From Xylocopa sonorina (lineage: Eukaryota; Arthropoda; Insecta; Hymenoptera; Apidae): a DNA stretch of 64,000 nucleotides. Positions within the stretch are counted from its first letter, which is position 1. Each line of letters begins with the position of its first letter. The stretch spans positions 6,882,001 to 6,946,000 of the forward strand of contig NC_135202.1 of the NCBI RefSeq assembly GCF_050948175.1, written 5' to 3'. Of the stretch, positions 57,546 to 64,000 are shown piece after piece. Position numbers and translations under genes: made by a program. The notes beneath the pieces are model-generated. The model was not told the DNA's origin and ran no database searches. It saw only the letters and a list, made by a program, of their open reading frames with translations.

Positions 57546-60500
57546 GATGGTGACGAAGAGGTGAACAAGGAGAAAGGAAGGAGCGAAGAGGCAAGAGATG
57601 ACACGACGAATTGAAAGTAAAGAATCGCGTCGAGTTACTCCGCGATTCGATTCCATTCGCAGGCGTACGCGACGCTCGTAAATTTCCGAAAGCAACCACG
57701 CTTTCCCGGGGTAGAATAAACGTCGTATTGTTTGCTTCGAAGGGGGATGCCACCTTCCTGGTTACCTTCGACTTGCCGTACGCTACGGGAGAAAACCGAT
57801 ACGCACCGGAAGTAGGGCGTAAATCTCGTTGGTGTAAAGCGTACGTACACGTAGGGAGGAATTATGGGTTTGTCTATAGGGTGTTGCACGTAAGATTGCG
57901 AGGTGGGAAGAGGGATAGCTGAATGTACCGCGGTTTCGAAGAAATTAGACCCTTGGGTGGCCCGAAGGGGTAGTTTCCGTGAGGTTCTATACACGCATTC
58001 GTTTTACAACTATGCAGTTGCGATTTATTTGAACAATGGTAACCAAAATGCATCTGAATGTTACTCAGGATGATTCGCGAGAGTCAAGATCTGGCGAGAT
58101 CGGCAAATTTTTAATTGCCACGCGAAACACTATCGAAATAGAATAATTTCGCTTCCCGTTATAAAATGAAACGGTGAGAGAAAATTACTTACTTAAAGAG
58201 AGAGAGGGGAGAAGGAAAAAAATGTAAATGGTATTCATGAGATATCTCACATTTTCTCGCGGACACTTCAAAGGATAATGGTGAACGTGTAACGGAAGTG
58301 GCTCCTGAATTAATCGTTTACGAGATGAAAGAGCTCGTTCGCCAAAGGATTGATCCTTCGCGAGCCCTACTTTAGCGAAACGTTCCATCATTTCGTCCTA
58401 TAATAGAATGCAAATGGAAGATGAAAGAATTGGCTCCGTTTAACACCGATTTGAAAAACTGTTTGATATCGCGCGACAGGCTGTCCAGTAAAGAGATTCG
58501 ATTGGCGGTAAGTAGATTAAAATTTCTTGAACTGAGGTGTAACGAACGCGACCAATAAGTTAATTTCATTCTCGCTTTAAGTTCACCAGCTTTTTATAAT
58601 AAATACAGAAAACGATCTTCCCCCTCGGTTCTTTCCTTTTATTTCCTTTATTAGATCCCGCTGCACCCCTGTCTGCGCGATCGAACGACGCCACCGCGTC
58701 CCTCTTGCTTTCACAAAGATCGGAGGACTCTTTGATAAGAGAAATTGACCCATTTCCACTTTCGTAGTTCCCGAATCTCTTGAATATTTTAGATCGCGGC
58801 GCGCCCGTAACTTTTCGGGTCAACCATTCCTTTTTTTCTCTCTCTTTCCACCCCCAAAGTTCCTTCGAATCCCTGGGATTCGCCAGACGTGACAAACGAA
58901 CCGTTCGACCCCGGACAATCGTGAAAAATTCCCTTTACGAAGCAACGATCGCATCGATTCTCACGCGAACAACACTCCTCCTCCTTAATTCTCTTAACAA
59001 CGATCCAAAGTTCCAACAAAAAACATATCCACGCACGTATAAAGGAACTCTTTCTCCCTAATCATAAGAATCACGTTATACCTGATATCGACGCGAGAAA
59101 ATGCGCTGGAGGCCTGCGATTGTAGCCCAAAATCGTCGAAATTTCAACACCTCGACCCACCCTCTCTCCAGCCGAAAATATTGTCCCCAGGCAAACATTT
59201 GCGTTGCGAGTCCGCGTCGAGAATTCACCGTCGAGGGCAGCGCGCAGGGTTAACAAAACAACGAATCGTAGGAGTCGCGTGAGTTTGCCCAGCCACGGAG
59301 CAGGCTGTATATCGATCCCAGGCATAATGTGCCGCGCCGCGACGGACTTATTGACAAAGTGATAGAGCCAGCTCTTAAGGGGGTGACCCGAGACCGCCAG
59401 CGCGTCGCGAGGGTTGCGTTCGCTCGGACTGGGTTCGCTTCCGAGAGATTAGACCGCGATTCGCTGCTCGACGAGGAGGCGTCTTGTTCGCGAGCGAGGT
59501 GCGTCAGGAGGGAATCGAGTTCGTCGAACTTTGGTGGATGCTCGATTCGAGAGTTTCGAGGCGGTCGACGGCGGTTGCTCTTGTTAATTCGATCGATCGA
59601 ACGGAACGATCGAGCGACGAATAATTCGTGTTAAATTGGAGGAGTTAGTTCGATGAATTAATGTTCGTCGACGCGATCGTATCTGGTGGATTCGTGTCGA
59701 GGTTTCGAGGAGGAATCGAAGAGCAGAGCGACGGTTCTTCGCCTCGTACGTGTGCAATAATAATCGAGTCTTAACATCGCGACCCTCTCCTTTGACGATC
59801 CACTCGTCTTTCGAGTTACCATTCAGAACCCTTTCGAAACCTCGCACGACCCTTCTAAACTGGTCGAAAACAGCGGCATCGTCCCACCCTGAGCTCCATC
59901 CACTTCCCAAAATTCCTTTCAAACACCGGGGGTCACCCTTCGCCTCGATTGCGCGCGCCACGGTCCTCGAGAGCTACTTCTGGCCAGGCTTCGAAGATTC
60001 CACGCGCGCGAGCGTGCGCGAGCAACGAATTTAAAGCGACGCGGACCGTTCCGTTGGTATTAATAGGGTCGAAGGGGTTGCGATTGTTAGGCTAATTGGT
60101 ATCGTCGAGTGGACGGCATTGCTCGAGTATTCCGGATCAATTGATCGTTAATTAGCGTTTGACGATTGGTCCACGCTTCGCGGGGATCTTGACCGAACCC
60201 TCGAGGTTGAAAAAGAGAAAGAAGAAGAAAAACTTCGCTCGAACGCGTCGGTGTACAATTGCGCGGAGTAAACACGATAATGGACGCGCGAGATGGGAAA
60301 AGTCTGTTTGGCTTAAAAAGTAGCCGATAAAGAGCTTACCCGTGGCACTCGGTTCCACGGCGTTGACCCAGTGAAAAGTTTGAACATGGTGGGACGACAC
60401 GGGAACGCTGCACCCCCCGGAAGAAGCAGCCGTGGCGTCGAGCGCGGGGTTAAAGCCTGGAAGTTGCGCTCGAGGGGGTTGTGACAGGTCGCGGGTGGCC

Positions 60501-60659
60501 GTGATATCATTATCCGGGAGTCTAAATTCCGGCACACGTAAAGCGTACGGAGGGAGCGTGATGCAGAAGCTGACACGGAGCTTGTCTTATGAAACGTCAC
60601 CTCCGCCTAGCTCGAACGTAAGCGCAATATCCGCGCTCGCAGCCGCTGAATTCCTCGCG
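57546..60659. other. Unique non-coding sequence; one weak exon-like stretch
   Basis: About 3.1 kb of unique sequence, CpG-rich near 59080-60030. The exon-like stretch at 60340-60521 (minus) is discussed as a finding. No gene is recognised with confidence. Confidence 0.35.
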
Positions 60660-60906
60660 CGAGAATTACGCTGCCACCAAAGCTAGATTCGTTTCTTCGA
60701 GCATAATCAGAGGAACGATTTTTGATGTGTCGATTCGCCTTCAGATAGATTCGCGTGGTTGGTAATTAATTAATTTCTCTGAACGCGAATTACGCTGCCA
60801 CTAAAGCTGGACCCGTTTCTTCGAGCATAATCAGAAGAACGATTTTTGATGTATCGATTCGTCTTGAGATAGATTCGCGTGGTTGGTAATTAATTAATTT
60901 CTCTAA
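60660..60906. repeat. Two-copy tandem duplication, 124-bp unit
   Basis: GAATTACGCTGCCAC occurs at 60663 and 60787. Both are followed by GTTTCTTCGAGCATAATCAG, AACGATTTTTGATGT, TCGATTCG and AGATAGATTCGCGTGG, and end in TTGGTAATTAATTAATTTCT. Few substitutions separate them. Confidence 0.95.
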
Positions 60907-63119
60907 ATACATATCATTTATCGCGTTTCACGCTCGCTTCGACAATTATAATCGCCGTAAACGTTCCTCCCGGTTCGACACCCCCAGCGTCCACCCCTTA
61001 TTATACGCTGTTAACAAACACACGCCCCCAACAACGGCATAATTCGCAGGCACAGTTATCTAAACTGTTTCGAGAGCGTCGCGAGCTCTTTTGTCGCCAG
61101 CAGCGAGCAGCCTGCGCGATTTGCGTTTCGATGCCACCGTCTGCCGGCCATTTTGTCCAATTTTACGGGCTTTCGACTAGGAAATGGCCACCGCCCCGAC
61201 CCATTTTGCCGCGCGCGGGAGCAGGAACATTTTCGATCCCACGATTACGCTCTCTTTACGAAGATCAAAGGGAGGAGTCGATTTTTGTTCTCTTGGCTCT
61301 TTCGTTCCTCTGAAAAGAACGCCCAGAATGGGTTAATCGTTTCCTCGTTTCTTCCTCCGCTTTGTAGATAAATAATACGTTTATTATTGTTGCGCGACTC
61401 TCGTTCCATCGACGCGGAATTTAATTTTAATTGCAACAGGAAACTTACAACGCGAATGTTGAGAATCACGCTCGAGGAGCTTGCGATCATCTCATAAGCG
61501 CGATAATTCTGATTGTACTTTCATTAATCCGAGGGAGAATCTAGTTAAAGAAAGTTGTCAGTCGACTTCTTCGTCTCCTTCAATTTATACTTTCTTTTCT
61601 CGCGACGCAGAGGAAAAAGAAGAAGAAAAAACGGGAACTCCGCGATGATCCTCGACTTGTTTCGAATTCCGCGTCGACCCATTCTCCGACCGCCTCTCGC
61701 GTGAAATCCTACTCGGGGCTCCACCAACGGCAGGGAATTTTTTCGCCGTCTACGGCGGTGGAAACTCAATTTTTTCCTCTTCCTTTCGCGCCTTCCGCTC
61801 ACTTTTCAAACTCTCCCTCCTCCTGGCTACGACCATTTCCCCCTTCCACAGCGGCTGGAATCGTTTTACCCGCGCGACAAACTTCCCTCGAACGAACGAA
61901 ACCGGAATAATAATAATTTTCGCGGGGAATCTCGTTCAACGATCGTGTTCGAAAATTTTCACCGCTGAGAGAGTCGCGTTTCCCTCGAATCGAGCCGAAA
62001 AAACGAGCAGAACTCGATTGAACGTCTGAGAAGGAGCCGCGAATGTAATTACAGATTTAACGAGTCGTCTGTCCTGAATTGTTCGTCTCGTGATGTCACG
62101 CAATGGGACGAAACGATGAAAATGAACGTCGTGGGTTGTTCGTGGAGGTTTCTCGCTTATTCGACGGTTGAACGTCTGCGGTTGACTGGAAAAATCAGCA
62201 GACCAGGCTGGCAGGAGGACGCAATTACGGTCAGGTGGACGTTCCTTACTTTCACCGTGTCGTTGCGTAACAAAAGGAAAAGGTTAGCCGTTCGGAATCG
62301 ATGAGGAGAGAAGTCAGAAATACCAACGACGATGCTCTTTCTCGAGTAACCTCGTCTACAGCTCGGTGTTTCTGGTCTCTGTTCCATTTCGACGTCCCAC
62401 CAGCCGCCATTTTACCCCTAACCTTTAGTGACACGATAGTTAACCTCTGTTGCGCGCGAAATATTCCGTTCGATCTGAAGGAATCCCTCTCCGTTTCCCT
62501 CGAAACGTATCGCGAACCATATGCAAGCTGTGTGATGATCAAAAATGCCAGGAGTAATTAAAAATAATTACTGAACATCGATACTACAGCTTTAGATTAG
62601 TAATTACAGTTCTACTCTATTTGAGACTCGTTAACGTAATCAAGAGCCACTTTCGAGGACCTTTTCCTTATTATACCTAACACAAAGCAATTTGAAGTAC
62701 AAATTTAGCTGTAGCAGCGACTATAAATAAGGAGCAGTCACTTTAGTAGAATCTCCATTGCAACAATAATTAACTTCACTCGCCAAATGTTCGAATATTA
62801 CATTTCATTGTTACACTCGAGGTGCTCGTTAAGTTTATTATCCGCTACGTGAACTCGTATCAGCGAGCTATCGCTAGCAAAAAAAAAGGACATTCCATCT
62901 CAAAGCTTTGCTCTCCAAATACAATGAAAAACTCTCATTTACTAAAATTCCTACTAAAATTTCAGTCAACGAACCCGCGCGTATTAATTTTCAGTATACA
63001 CCCCCTATGAAAGCAATTATAACCGTATGCTCGAGGCAAACGCACCAGACTCTATCGATAAACTATCTCAAGTAGCATGTTAATAATTAAACAAATTTTA
63101 TTCTCCGCTTTCAGCTGTT
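60907..63119. other. Unique non-coding sequence
   Basis: Mixed composition: CpG-rich at about 61080-61260, pyrimidine-rich at 61780-61860 and AT-rich at 62550-63120. Overlapping frames on both strands are unrecognised. Confidence 0.4.
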
Positions 63120-63823
63120 ACGTTAAACCCTCCACTCTTAACTATTCCCTCGTCATTAATGTTAATCTGCAAGAGGGACTTCTTTCGCGTCGAACATTAA
63201 TTTCTTCGCGTCTGAACAGCTTTTAATTATCAAGCGATTGCTCGACAATGTTTTTCCATTCGTCAGCAATATTTTCAGCAATCCGTTTCGCGTTCGATCG
63301 ATGATACAAAACGTGGACGATTGTTGCAGCCGCGATTATTAAAATGGAAAAAACAGGAGTTTGATGTTAACCACCCGCTCGTCATTAATGTTAACCTGCA
63401 AGAGGGACTTCTTTCGCGTCGAGCATTAATTTCCTCGCGTCTGAACAGCTTTCGATTATCAAGCGATTCCTCGACAATGTTTTTCCATTCGTTGAGCAAT
63501 ATTTTCAGCGATCCGTTCGATCGATGATACAAAACGTGGATGATTGTTGCAGCCGCGATTATTAAAATGGAAAAAACAGGAGTTTGATGTTAACCACCCG
63601 CTCGTCATTAATGTTAACCTGCAAGAGGGACTTCTTTCGCGTCGAGCATTAATTTCCTCGCATCTGAACAGCTCTCGATTATCAAGCGATTCCTCGACAA
63701 TGTTTTCCCATTTGTTGAGCAATATTTTCAGCGATCCGTTCGATCGATGATACAAAACGTGGACGATTGTTGCAGCCGCGATTATTAAAATGGTAAAAAA
63801 CAGGAGGGTGGGTGTAAAAAATA
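63120..63823. repeat. Three-copy tandem array, 223-229 bp unit; last two nearly identical
   Basis: CTCGTCATTAATGTTAA occurs at 63149, 63378 and 63601. It is followed by CTGCAAGAGGGACTTCTTTC, GCATTAATTTCCTCGC, CTGAACAGCT, TATCAAGCGATTCCTCGAC and TTCGATCGATGATACAAAAC. Copies 2 and 3 differ at only a handful of sites. Matching frames on both strands in each copy are repeat by-products. Confidence 0.96.
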
Positions 63824-64000
63824 TGAGGGTCGTTAAGTTTGACGTCGCGGAATGTCGGTCGCGCGTGTCCAGGGTGTACCCAGCGGCGGTCTTTTCTGCT
63901 TATTTCGCGAAATAAATCGCCGATGTATCCGCCGGGCCGGCCATATATTTTTCTTATCGCAAATGGAAGACGGAACGCGTACGCCTGTTCCTGAAGCCGG
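63824..64000. other. Unique non-coding sequence at window end
   Basis: I see nothing recognisable in this GC-rich tail. Confidence 0.4.

Noticed and set aside
60960..60995. GGTTCGACACC, similar to a tRNA internal promoter box
   Set aside because: The flanking bases cannot form the TpsiC stem and no acceptor or anticodon arms are present.
1..64000. CRISPR array or bacterial origin
   Set aside because: Tandem units are directly adjacent without unique spacers, there are no operons or ribosome sites, and the transposon remnants and simple repeats are of animal type.

Overview
This window looks like non-coding DNA from an insect nuclear genome, most probably a bee, wasp or ant. The reasons are indirect. 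There are no long or closely packed reading frames, ribosome-site or operon signals. CpG-containing words such as TCGA, CGCG and CGATCG are very frequent in a moderately AT-rich background. There are CT/GA microsatellites and two decayed piggyBac-like transposons with TTAA target sites. I recognise no protein-coding gene, rRNA, tRNA, snRNA or CRISPR array. The long open frames overlap each other on both strands, often lack ATG, or come from tandem repeats, so I annotate none as a gene. The window could be a very large intron or an intergenic region beside a regulated gene; the sequence alone cannot say which.

The dominant structure is local tandem duplication. About thirty separate, mutually unrelated blocks occur from end to end (243-787, 1411-1795, 4396-4800, 5180-6260, 6581-7535, 8881-9431, 12423-13075 and so on to 63120-63823). 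Each has two to five adjacent copies of a 72-300 bp unit, apart from one 9-copy array. Ages differ: some copies are nearly identical (9063-9431, 41013-41435, 63378-63823), others have many substitutions and indels. Three blocks have extra internal organisation. The block at 12423-13075 has nine subunits spaced 78-78-59-78-78-59-78-78 bp, a regular 215-bp higher-order period. The block at 5180-6260 alternates one shared module with two different partner modules. The block at 22783-23165 keeps an exact 122-bp period with no indels.

The clearest mobile element is at 6628-7263, a short non-autonomous piggyBac-like element bounded by TTAA. It sits inside one copy of a tandem duplication, and the neighbouring copy (7378-7535) preserves the uninterrupted site with a single TTAA. 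A related copy lies at 39968-40533. Both carry, on the minus strand, the same short acidic/serine-rich reading segment ending at a splice-donor-like sequence, probably the degenerate first coding exon of a transposase. A third set of similar terminal sequences lies inside a tandem duplication at 45122-45590.

Between the repeats the sequence is unique. A few stretches (about 8380-8720, 19630-19850, 34740-35010) are dense in homeodomain-, GATA- or E-box-like words and are the best places to look for conserved regulatory elements. Several short perfect hairpins are also recorded.
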